Assembly (NCBI GenBank): GCA_029933115.1
Contig: JAOZOT010000164.1
Span: 1 to 7,495 of the forward strand
Origin: Anaerolineae bacterium
GTDB taxonomy: Bacteria; Chloroflexota; Anaerolineae; E26-bin7
Length of the DNA: 7,495 nt
Direction: 5' to 3'
The notes under the pieces were generated by a model. The model worked only from the letters and a program-made list of their open reading frames with translations, made no database searches and was not told the origin of the DNA. Numbering within the stretch: the first letter of the stretch is position 1; each line of letters opens with the position of its first letter. The translations under genes were made by a program, and so were the position numbers. This document shows, piece by piece, positions 1 through 6,343 of this stretch.

Positions 1-27
1 CAGTTGGCCGAGGCTCTGATGGCATAG
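1..27 (+). CDS. Possible 3' end of an upstream gene (partial)
   Basis: Reading from base 1 in frame 1 gives eight codons (QLAEALMA) and a TAG stop at 25-27, 38 bases before the next start. This spacing and composition suit the tail of a preceding gene in the same operon. Eight codons cannot prove coding. The frame of the next gene is also open to the left edge, so the evidence is positional only. Confidence 0.35.
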   Translation, partial: QLAEALMA

Positions 28-51
28 ATGCACCCACCTCAAGCAAATTAC

Positions 52-56
52 AGGAG
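52..56 (+). promoter_or_regulatory. Ribosome binding site AGGAG for the flavin/FeS protein
   Basis: AGGAG lies 9 bases before the ATG at 66. It decides the start, because the reading frame of the large gene has no stop between base 3 and the ATG. An upstream start cannot be excluded from the frame alone, but no other start with a ribosome site is visible in the first 65 bases. Confidence 0.7.
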
Positions 57-65
57 AAAGACAAA

Positions 66-3000
66 ATGAAAAAAATCGCCAATCCCATCAGAGAGAAACT
101 GAAGGAATCCTTCAATTCCAGAGTAACTTTCGATCCCATCGAACGGCGGCTGTACAGCCACGACGTGGGCTCGCTCCCCAGGATGATCAAGCCCCTCATC
201 GGCGCGGCCGAGGCTGCGGCGGTGGTACAACCCCGCAACGAGGAAGAGCTCGTGTGGCTGACCCAGTTAGCCCGCGAGCAGCGCATCCCCCTGGTGCCTC
301 GCGGCAAGGCCACCTCCGGCTACGGCGGGGTGCTGCCCGTCAAAGGTGGCATCGTGGTGGATTTCTATCGTCTGCGGAATATCCTGGCCGTGGACAAAGA
401 GGCATTGACCGTAACCGTGGAACCAGGCATCGTCTGGGAGGACCTGGAGCGAGAGCTGGCCAAAGAGGATCTGGCCCTGCGGCTGTACCCATCTAGTGCA
501 CCTTCGTCCACCGTGGGCGGCTGGCTGGCCCAGGGGGGCTTCGGCTACGGCAGCTTCGAGTACGGGGCCTTCCGGGAGAACGTGGTCTCCGCCCGGGTGG
601 TATTGCCCACAGGTGAGGTGCGCCAGTTCGCCGACGATGAGTTGGACCTGGTCAGCGACGCCGAGGGCATCACCGGCCTCATCTCACAAGTCACGCTGCG
701 GGTGAAACCCCTGGAAGACGAGGTGGTGGTAGGAGCCCGTTTCGCCGAGGTGAAGTGGCTGGTGGATGCCTTGCGAGCCGTAGTGAATGAGAAGCTGCCC
801 CTCTGGTCAATCAGTTTCATCAACCCCACCATGGCCCGTCTGAAGAACATGGCCCCGCCAAAGACGGAGCATGGCCATCCGGTGGAGGAGCATCGCCCCG
901 AAATTCCCGAAGCTTACGTCGCCATCTTTGTCTACCCTGCCTCGCGGGCCGCTGAGCTCACCCCAAGACTGGAACGCATCATCGCCCACAATGGCGGAGA
1001 GCGTTTACCGGACGAATTGGCCCATCACGAGTGGGAGGAGCGTTTCCGCATCATGAAGGTCAAGCGCCTGGGTCCCTCACTCATCCCCACCGAGGTACTA
1101 CTACCTCTGGAGAATCTGGATAAGGCCTTGAACGAGATTGAGGCAGCCATCAAGCAGCCTCTGGTCATCGAGGGCATGGTTCTCAAGGGCGGCCAAGCCC
1201 TGTTGCTGGGCTTTATCCCCCACGACGAGCGGAGCTTTGCCTACAATATGGCCTTTGGCCTGGCCCTCTCGGCCATCAAAATCGCCAAGAAACACGGCGG
1301 GCGGGCCTACGCCAGCGGGCTGTACTTCGCCGGAGAAGCGGCCAATATCCTGGGCCCAGAGCGACTGTCCAGGCTGCGCCGGTTCAAAGCCCAGGTGGAC
1401 CCCCGGAGGATCATGAACCCGGGCAAAGTGATAGGCAACGGCCTGCTGGGCACCTTCATGGGCCTGGCCGAGGCTTTTGAGCCCCTCGTGCGTGTCTTCG
1501 GCAACGCGGCCCAGTCCCCTCTCGGTGAGCGACCCAAAGGAGCGGGCAAGCGCGGTGTGCCCGACGACGTGGCCTGGTACGCCTACGCCTGTGCCCAGTG
1601 CGGCTATTGCGTGGATGAGTGCGACCAGTTCTACGGGCGCGGCTGGGAGTCGCAGTCGCCGCGGGGCAAGTGGTATTTCCTGCGGGAATACATGGAAGGC
1701 AAAGTCCACAAAATGAGCCAAGAGCAGGTAGACACCTTCCTGGCCTGTACCACCTGCGAGGTGTGCAACGTGGAGTGTCCACTGGACCTGCCCATCGAGC
1801 CGGCCTGGCTGGAGATGCGCGGTAAGCTGATCCACGACGACAATCGCCTGACCTTCCCACCTTTTGAGATCATGCGCGCTTCGCTACGCAAAGAGCGCAA
1901 CATCTGGGCTTCCTACAGCAAAGACCGGGCCAACTGGGTGCCGCCGGAGTTGGAGGACAAGATCAAGTGGCGGGCCGAGGTCGCCTACTTCCCCGGCTGC
2001 ACCGCTTCTTTCGTGGAGCACGACATCGCCCAGGGAACGGCACGGTTGCTGGACGCGGCCGGAGTAGAGTTCACCTACATGGGCGACGGTGAGGCCTGCT
2101 GCGGCATCCCCATGCTGGTGGCCGGCCTGTGGGACGCTTTCGAGGAGATCATGCACCACAACATCCAGGGCATGAAGGAGCGCGGCGTGAAGACGGTAGT
2201 CACCTCCTGTCCGGCCTGCTGGCTGGTGTGGAAGACGTACTACCCTCAGTGGGCCGAGAAGCTGGGCCTTGACTACTCCTTCGAGACCAAGCACTACTCC
2301 GAAATCCTGGCCGAGAAGATTGAAAGCGGCGACCTCAAGTTCACCCACGAGATCAAGAAGAAAGTGACCTGGCACGATTCCTGCCACATGGGCCGTGCCG
2401 GGGGCATCTACGAGCCACCGCGTCGGGTGCTCCAGGCCATCCCCGGCCTGGAGTTCGTGGAGATGGAGCACAACCGCGAGCATGCCCATTGCTGCGGCTC
2501 GGTGCTGAGCCTGGTAGCCGACCCGCCGGTGGCCAAAGTCATCGGCGACATCCGGCTGCGGGAGGCCGAGGCCACCGGCGCGGAGGCCGTGGTAGCCTCT
2601 TGTCCCTGCTGCGAGGTCCAGTTGCGGGTGACAGCCGATAAGACGGGCCGCGACCTGCCCATCATTGACCTGGGGCACCTGGCCTGCGACGCCTTAGGCA
2701 TCGAGCACGCTGACTCGACTCCGTATGCCCTGGAGATGTGGGCCACTTTCGAGGCCATGATCAACCTGATGAAGCCGGAACCCATGGCCGACCTGATGGC
2801 CGAACTGCTGCCGCAGATGATCGAGGCCATGCCGGCCCCCATGGGAGCGATGATGAAAATGGTCAAAGCCTCACCGGGTCCCCTGCGCAATGCCATGATC
2901 GCCATGATGAAGCCCATCATGCCCCTGATGTTCCCCATCCTGATGCCCGGCATGATGCCCAAGGTAATGCCCGACATGCTGGCAGCAGTGGAGAAACGGG

Positions 3001-3140
3001 TGCCCATGCCCCAGCACATGAAGGAGCAAATGCCCGACCTGATGCCCGCCGCCATGGACAATCTGCTGCCCAAAATGCTGCCGCTGATCATCCCCTACTT
3101 TATGCCCAAGATGGAGGCCTACCTCAAGGGTCAGGTCTGA
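66..3140 (+). CDS. FAD-linked dehydrogenase fused to 4Fe-4S and twin CCG (HdrD/GlpC-like) domains, with Met-rich tail
   Basis: This 1024-residue protein combines in one chain parts that are separate subunits in glycolate oxidase (GlcD plus GlcF). Residues about 48-225 form the PCMH-type FAD-binding fold: PRGKATSGYGG near 78-88, and SSTVGGWLAQGGFGYGSF with Gly151-Gly152. The FAD-oxidase C-terminal domain follows and ends at VDPRRIMNPGK (444-454). Two 4Fe-4S motifs come next: Cys509/512/515/519 and Cys561/564/567/571. Two complete CCG domains follow: Cys645, Cys678-Cys679-Gly680, Cys715/718; and Cys773, Cys809-Cys810-Gly811, Cys846/849 with an extra Cys848. The family oxidises 2-hydroxyacids or related substrates and passes electrons through FeS clusters, often to quinone or a disulfide. 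The family's usual H-x-GDGN-H motif is not seen, so the substrate is unassigned. I see no signal peptide or clear membrane helix in the catalytic part, so a cytoplasmic, possibly membrane-associated location is inferred. Residues 891-1024 are Met-rich and described separately. Confidence 0.93.
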   Translation: MKKIANPIREKLKESFNSRVTFDPIERRLYSHDVGSLPRMIKPLIGAAEAAAVVQPRNEEELVWLTQLAREQRIPLVPRGKATSGYGGVLPVKGGIVVDFYRLRNILAVDKEALTVTVEPGIVWEDLERELAKEDLALRLYPSSAPSSTVGGWLAQGGFGYGSFEYGAFRENVVSARVVLPTGEVRQFADDELDLVSDAEGITGLISQVTLRVKPLEDEVVVGARFAEVKWLVDALRAVVNEKLPLWSISFINPTMARLKNMAPPKTEHGHPVEEHRPEIPEAYVAIFVYPASRAAELTPRLERIIAHNGGERLPDELAHHEWEERFRIMKVKRLGPSLIPTEVLLPLENLDKALNEIEAAIKQPLVIEGMVLKGGQALLLGFIPHDERSFAYNMAFGLALSAIKIAKKHGGRAYASGLYFAGEAANILGPERLSRLRRFKAQVDPRRIMNPGKVIGNGLLGTFMGLAEAFEPLVRVFGNAAQSPLGERPKGAGKRGVPDDVAWYAYACAQCGYCVDECDQFYGRGWESQSPRGKWYFLREYMEGKVHKMSQEQVDTFLACTTCEVCNVECPLDLPIEPAWLEMRGKLIHDDNRLTFPPFEIMRASLRKERNIWASYSKDRANWVPPELEDKIKWRAEVAYFPGCTASFVEHDIAQGTARLLDAAGVEFTYMGDGEACCGIPMLVAGLWDAFEEIMHHNIQGMKERGVKTVVTSCPACWLVWKTYYPQWAEKLGLDYSFETKHYSEILAEKIESGDLKFTHEIKKKVTWHDSCHMGRAGGIYEPPRRVLQAIPGLEFVEMEHNREHAHCCGSVLSLVADPPVAKVIGDIRLREAEATGAEAVVASCPCCEVQLRVTADKTGRDLPIIDLGHLACDALGIEHADSTPYALEMWATFEAMINLMKPEPMADLMAELLPQMIEAMPAPMGAMMKMVKASPGPLRNAMIAMMKPIMPLMFPILMPGMMPKVMPDMLAAVEKRVPMPQHMKEQMPDLMPAAMDNLLPKMLPLIIPYFMPKMEAYLKGQV
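2736..3137 (+). other. Methionine- and proline-rich C-terminal extension of the flavin/FeS protein
   Basis: Residues 891-1024 lie beyond the last CCG cysteine. By hand count they hold 29 methionines in 134 residues (about 22%), many in Met-Pro steps such as LMPGMMPKVMPDM and QMPDLMPAAM. Leu, Ile and Ala fill the rest, with scattered Lys and Glu and not one Cys or aromatic-rich block. The reading frame matches the upstream domains and closes at TGA 3138-3140, so this is not a frameshift product. Pro recurs every few residues, which argues against a long standard transmembrane helix. Membrane-surface docking, partner binding and thioether metal binding are all possible; none is shown. Confidence 0.8.
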
Positions 3141-3185
3141 GCCAAGAAGGCACAGGGGAATGGACGAGAGCGTACAGGATCACTT

Positions 3186-3218
3186 GGAAGGGCGCACGGA
3201 TGATCCGTGCGCCCTTCC
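3186..3218 (+). terminator. Strong hairpin, likely transcription terminator after the flavin/FeS gene
   Basis: GGAAGGGCGCACGGAT at 3186-3201 and its exact reverse complement at 3203-3218 give a 16-base inverted repeat with a one-base centre. Physically this is a GC-rich stem of about 15 pairs with a TGA loop. It starts 45 bases after the stop codon. The following bases (CTTATTGC) are only a weak T-tract, so termination efficiency is uncertain. The position between two transcription units supports a terminator role. Confidence 0.8.
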
Positions 3219-3273
3219 CTTATTGCTCAAGGTGGACGACAGTCTGCCGGGAGCCTCAAGGCTTTATTCCCGC

Positions 3274-3302
3274 TTGACACCAGAGGGACGATAGTCTATA
3301 AT
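3274..3302 (+). promoter_or_regulatory. Consensus sigma-70 promoter of the putative toxin-antitoxin pair
   Basis: A perfect TTGACA at 3274-3279 and a perfect TATAAT at 3297-3302 are separated by exactly 17 bases. Transcription would start near 3309, leaving a leader of about 44 bases before the ATG at 3353. It lies just downstream of the hairpin at 3186-3218, so the pair has its own transcription unit. Full consensus on both boxes predicts strong basal expression unless repressed. Confidence 0.85.
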
Positions 3303-3352
3303 TCTGACATAGCCAAGTCATTAGATGGCGTTGACGGGTCGAGGAAACAGCG

Positions 3353-3763
3353 ATGAAAGAGAAAAGCTACGTTCCCCTCAATGATCCTGCCGAGGCGTTC
3401 CTGATTTTCAGAGATGAGCTGACACCAGAGCTAACTGAAGTACGGGGTGAGAAAGTCTACATTGACCTTGGAGATTATGCTCATTTGTGGGCTCACGCCG
3501 AGATATTCAGCCGCATTCGATGGATCGCCGAGACATTGAAGAATCCTGAGGAGATCAGACGACATCCTAACAAAAGAAAGCCATTTCGGGAGATTTACAT
3601 TAACACCATCTTCGCACATCCGGCCGATGCGGTAGGCGAACCACACTTGGTAGTCGTAGATCGAGGTTTGAAACTGAGATTCTGGACATCTTTTGTCCCC
3701 GAAGAAGAGAGTTATGTGGCTAGAATGAGAAGAGGTGAGTTGTTATGGAAACCAGAAGGCTGA
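3353..3763 (+). CDS. Putative BECR-fold (PBECR-like) nuclease, candidate toxin
   Basis: The product has 136 residues, with no signal peptide or membrane segment. ATG follows GAGGA (3341-3345) by 7 bases. The layout recalls the PBECR group of barnase/EndoU/colicin E5-D/RelE-like nucleases: a His-containing helix (DYAHLWAHAEIFSRI, about 41-55), then ETLKNPEEIRRHPNKRK (60-76), a FREIYIN strand (78-84), a hydrophobic HLVVVD strand (98-103), and a closing FWTSF strand (110-114) with YVARMRRGELLW (121-132). His48, Tyr82, Thr112 and Arg126 are plausible active-site candidates, but this is inferred from pattern memory, not alignment. The stop overlaps the next gene by 19 bases, typical of toxin-antitoxin pairs. 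Sampled lines are 42-50% GC, well below the first gene, which suggests acquisition by transfer. It could instead be an uncharacterised housekeeping protein. Confidence 0.8.
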   Translation: MKEKSYVPLNDPAEAFLIFRDELTPELTEVRGEKVYIDLGDYAHLWAHAEIFSRIRWIAETLKNPEEIRRHPNKRKPFREIYINTIFAHPADAVGEPHLVVVDRGLKLRFWTSFVPEEESYVARMRRGELLWKPEG

Positions 3764-4107
3764 GGGTAGTCTATCATGAGGACAAGGACATTCTCTCACT
3801 GATCATCCCCCCCTTGCGCCCCTCTCGTGCGGAAGGGAACGAGAACGACTTCCTGATCCTTCGCGATTGGGGCAACCGCGATGAGATAGTGGGATTTGAA
3901 GTCCTGGACTTCTCTCTTTTCGTCCCCCACATCTATGAGCTAGATGCGCTGCCCCAAATCGAGTTGCGTTTCAACGTTGACGGCACCGAAATGCGTGGAG
4001 TGACTTTGAGAGAAGTGCTGGAGTGGGCTTACAAGAACTTTATAGTCACGCGCCTTCCCTTTGCGCGCGAGGAGATCAGAGAACGGTCAGCAGAGATGAC
4101 TGTATAG
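3745..4107 (+). CDS. DUF2283-like small protein, candidate antitoxin
   Basis: The product has 120 residues. ATG 3745 lies inside the previous gene, with AGGTGA at 3733-3738 six bases upstream, so translation is probably coupled. The N-terminal half matches the DUF2283 pattern: RVVYHEDKDILSLII (7-21), an acidic ENDFLILRD strand (33-41), and DEIVGFEVLDFS (46-57), where the IVGxExxDxS signature is clearest. DUF2283 proteins are usually only about 60-75 residues and often sit next to small toxin-like genes. Here about 60 further residues follow, including a predicted helix at MRGVTLREVLEWAYKNFI (83-100). That extra part could bind the partner or DNA; I recognise no helix-turn-helix. The antitoxin role is inferred from the family and the overlap, and is not demonstrated by the sequence. 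Confidence 0.8.
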   Translation: METRRLRVVYHEDKDILSLIIPPLRPSRAEGNENDFLILRDWGNRDEIVGFEVLDFSLFVPHIYELDALPQIELRFNVDGTEMRGVTLREVLEWAYKNFIVTRLPFAREEIRERSAEMTV

Positions 4108-4156
4108 TCCGTCGCCCAGGCATCTGCTCCAGGGCTTGTTTAGCTTTGAGGAAGTC

Positions 4157-4498
4157 ATGCATGAGTTGAGTGTCACCCAGGGGATGTTGGAGATTGCCCT
4201 GAAGCACGCCCAACAGGCCGGAGCTCAGCGCATCACCCACATCAACCTGGTCATCGGCGACCTGTCCAGCATTGTTGATGATTCGGTACAATTCTACTTT
4301 GACATCATCAGTCAGGACACCATAGCCGAAGGGGCACAGTTGGTCTTCCAACGAGTGCCGGCCACCTTCCGCTGCTGGGACTGCGGCAACATCTACACTT
4401 CCAGAGGGCACGATTTTACCTGCCCTCAATGTGGAGGAATGAAGGTAGAGGTGATCGCCGGCAACGAACTGCGGGTGGAGAGCATCGAGGTGGAATAG
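4157..4498 (+). CDS. hypA: Hydrogenase/urease nickel incorporation protein HypA
   Basis: This 113-residue metallochaperone delivers nickel, with HypB, to [NiFe] hydrogenase (and in some bacteria urease) during maturation in the cytoplasm. The start is ATG 4157, giving the invariant N-terminal MHELSV; His2 is the family's nickel ligand and must be next to the N-terminus, so the in-frame TTG at 4136 is rejected. GAGG at 4148-4151 serves as ribosome site. The zinc site is complete: Cys73, Cys76 (CWDC) and Cys89, Cys92 (CPQC). NLVIGDLSSIVDDSVQFYFD is the typical central segment. The gene begins 49 bases after the DUF2283-like gene, with no promoter or terminator seen between, so readthrough from 3274 is possible. 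No hypB, hypCDEF or hydrogenase gene lies in the window. Confidence 0.95.
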   Translation: MHELSVTQGMLEIALKHAQQAGAQRITHINLVIGDLSSIVDDSVQFYFDIISQDTIAEGAQLVFQRVPATFRCWDCGNIYTSRGHDFTCPQCGGMKVEVIAGNELRVESIEVE

Positions 4499-4524
4499 CG
4501 TGGTGCAAAGCTATTTGGCCATAC

Positions 4525-5199
4525 CTATCCAACAACGGCAAGACCCTGCACCAACCGCTCCAGCACAGGCGGCAGGAACAGAAGGACAAAGTTGACCACA
4601 GCATGACAGGCGATGCTGGCCCCCAACCTATACTGACTGCACACGTAACCGTAGACGAACCCCAGCAACCCCATGCTGAATACTATGGCCATCAAAATGA
4701 GGGCAAGCCCCCTGAAGAGAGGTAAAAAGAACACAGCCCCAGCCAAGCCGTAGAGCACGGCCGCGCTGAGAAGCCCACGCTCCCGCTGCAAGATGCCTCT
4801 GAAATACAACTCCTCAATGGGGGCTGACACAAAAGTCAAAGCCTGAAAAAGGGCCGCCTGGCTCGGCATGGGGAAAAGCCGAATCGAAATGTCACTGAGA
4901 ACGCTTCTGGCAGCCAGGAGAAAGGGCAACGAGATAATGAGACCCACTATGGCTCCGCGCCCCAGGTTGGCCAGGTTATATCGGGCTGCCACAGGCTTCC
5001 GTCCGGCGTAGATCAGGCTCAAGGCCAGCAGGGTTGACCAGAGGAGAGTCAAGCGAACTTCCGGGTTCACCTGGAGGCTCCCCAGGCCCACACCCACAAA
5101 GATCAAATAGGCGAAGTAAGGGTCGAGGTCTCGGCTTGATTTGCTGCTACGGCTTTTGCTCCTACGCCTGGGGCTCACCGTCGCCCTCCCGCTTCTCAC
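4525..5199 (-). CDS. CPBP-family (CAAX protease/bacteriocin-processing type) integral membrane protein, motif-2 His missing
   Basis: The product has 224 residues: a basic, Ser/Arg/Lys-rich N-terminus (residues 1-24), then about six to seven hydrophobic segments (near 28-43, 50-65, 82-97, 116-126, 144-161, 165-186, 194-210). Motif 1 is present as Glu129-Glu130-LYF-Arg134 (EExxxR) and motif 3 as His199-AVV-Asn203 (HxxxN). Motif 2 (FxxxH in active members) reads Tyr150-GLA-Gly154, so the usual histidine is replaced by glycine. The family are membrane-embedded proteases related to Rce1; the target here is unknown, and activity is doubtful without that residue. The GTG start at 5199 overlaps the threonine aldolase stop (GTGA), indicating coupling. 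A second GTG at residue 8 (5178-5176) has a better-spaced GGGAGG and could be the true start. The gene converges on hypA with 26 bases between, and no hairpin is seen there. Confidence 0.88.
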   Translation of the reverse strand: MRSGRATVSPRRRSKSRSSKSSRDLDPYFAYLIFVGVGLGSLQVNPEVRLTLLWSTLLALSLIYAGRKPVAARYNLANLGRGAIVGLIISLPFLLAARSVLSDISIRLFPMPSQAALFQALTFVSAPIEELYFRGILQRERGLLSAAVLYGLAGAVFFLPLFRGLALILMAIVFSMGLLGFVYGYVCSQYRLGASIACHAVVNFVLLFLPPVLERLVQGLAVVG

Positions 5200-6236
5200 C
5201 CGCCCTCCATCACCCGACGCACCACCATCAGAGCTTCTTCGATATCCGCAGCCTCGATTCCATAATGAGTCACTGCCCTGAAACGTCGTGGCCCGGTGGA
5301 TAGCATCTTCACCCCGCCTTCACGCAGCCCGGCCAGAAACCGGTCGGTTTCCAGGCTGCCCTCGATTAAATCAAAGTAGACAATATTGGTCTGCACCCGC
5401 TCCAGGTCAACAGATAGCCCTGGTATTTCGGCCAAGCCCTCGGCCAAGCGACGGGCATTGGCGTGGTCTTCGGCCAGACGATCAACCATCTCTTCCAGGG
5501 CTACCACGCCGGCCGCAGCGATAATGCCTGCCTGGCGCATACCGCCGCCCACCATCTTGCGGCTGCGCCGCGCCTCGGCGATAAACTCGGCGCTGCCGCA
5601 GACCAGTGACCCGACAGGACACGACAACCCTTTTGAAAGGCAGAAGGCGACTGAATCCACGTTCCTGGTCAACTCTTTCACGTCCACCCCCAGGGCGATG
5701 GCGGCGTTAAAGATGCGAGCCCCGTCGAGGTGCACGGCGATGCGGTGACTGTGGGCTAGCCGGCACAGGGAATCGGTGTATTCTACCGTCAGAGCAGCCC
5801 CGCCACAGCGGTTGTGGGTGTTCTCCAGGCAGATCAGACGGGTGCGAGGAAAGTGGATGTTGTCGCCGCGGATAGCTGACTCCACATCTTTCAGGTCGAG
5901 TGTGCCATCAGGCCGGTTGGGGACAGTATGGGGGTGGAGGCCGCCCAGAGCGGCCGAACCGCCCACCTCGTATAGGAAGGTGTGAGCCAAGTGGCCAACG
6001 ATGAACTCATCGCCCCGCCCACAGTGGGTGAGCAGACAGACCAGGTTGGCCATGGTGCCGCTGACCACAAAGAGGGCCGCTTCCTTACCCATTCGTTCGG
6101 CGGCCATCTCCTCCAGTCGGTTGACCGTGGGGTCTTCGCCAAAAACGTCGTCACCCACCTCGGCCCGGTACATGGCCTCTCGCATGGCCGGTGTGGGCAA
6201 AGTCACAGTGTCGCTGCGCAGGTCAATGATCTTCAA
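5196..6236 (-). CDS. ltaE: Low-specificity L-threonine aldolase
   Basis: This 346-residue fold-type I PLP enzyme cleaves L-threonine and L-allo-threonine to glycine and acetaldehyde in the cytoplasm, supplying glycine or degrading threonine. Visible landmarks are IDLRSDTVTLPTPAMREAM at the N-terminus, GDDVFGEDPTVNRLE (28-42), SGTMANL (59-65) for the phosphate, His85 in the position of the ring-stacking His of the E. coli enzyme, HLDGAR (169-174) with Asp171 facing the PLP nitrogen, Lys202 in SKGL as the Schiff-base lysine, and GGGMRQAG (230-237) with Arg234. Length and all key residues are normal. The start is TTG 6236, supported by AGGAGG seven bases upstream and by MKIIDLRSDTVT matching the family start. 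The gene lies 107 bases after the recombinase-like gene, with no convincing promoter between, and overlaps the CPBP gene by 4 bases. Confidence 0.95.
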   Translation of the reverse strand: MKIIDLRSDTVTLPTPAMREAMYRAEVGDDVFGEDPTVNRLEEMAAERMGKEAALFVVSGTMANLVCLLTHCGRGDEFIVGHLAHTFLYEVGGSAALGGLHPHTVPNRPDGTLDLKDVESAIRGDNIHFPRTRLICLENTHNRCGGAALTVEYTDSLCRLAHSHRIAVHLDGARIFNAAIALGVDVKELTRNVDSVAFCLSKGLSCPVGSLVCGSAEFIAEARRSRKMVGGGMRQAGIIAAAGVVALEEMVDRLAEDHANARRLAEGLAEIPGLSVDLERVQTNIVYFDLIEGSLETDRFLAGLREGGVKMLSTGPRRFRAVTHYGIEAADIEEALMVVRRVMEGG

Positions 6237-6243
6237 GGTATCG

Positions 6244-6249
6244 CCTCCT
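6244..6249 (-). promoter_or_regulatory. Ribosome binding site AGGAGG deciding the TTG start of ltaE
   Basis: On the minus strand AGGAGG is followed after 7 bases by TTG AAG ATC, the first codons of the aldolase. A further GGAGG lies a few bases upstream. The perfect site explains use of a TTG start where no ATG is available. Confidence 0.85.
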
Positions 6250-6343
6250 CTGGTAATCCTCCGGTCAAATGTTTAGTGTTGAAAACCTTCCAGGCGCAAT
6301 GGAACACACATTGAAGCCAGGGTCGCACCTCTTATGTCATCCT

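Noticed and set aside
1101..1860. Long open frames on the minus strand within the flavin/FeS gene
   Set aside because: They are codon-bias shadows of a high-GC gene whose plus-strand protein has unmistakable cofactor motifs across the same bases.
3248..3272. Second terminator-like hairpin (CGGG/AGCC ... GGCT/CCCG) before the consensus promoter
   Set aside because: The inner stem is four pairs with a four-base loop and the outer stem needs a five-base bulge, so it is too weak compared with the 3186-3218 hairpin.
3324..3392. Small ORF starting at ATG 3324 in the leader of the putative toxin gene
   Set aside because: It has no ribosome site, overlaps the start of the better-supported gene in another frame, and encodes only about 17-22 residues with no features.
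4136..4156. Longer HypA start at TTG 4136
   Set aside because: HypA needs its nickel-binding His at position 2; only ATG 4157 gives MHE, and it has a ribosome site.
6288..6304. TTCCA ... TGGAA inverted repeat between ltaE and the recombinase-like gene
   Set aside because: A five-pair stem with two GC pairs and a seven-base loop is too weak to call a terminator or operator.
6237..6343. Separate minus-strand promoter for ltaE (TTGCGC, 18 bases, TAAACA)
   Set aside because: Both boxes match the consensus poorly; it is not convincing without transcript data.
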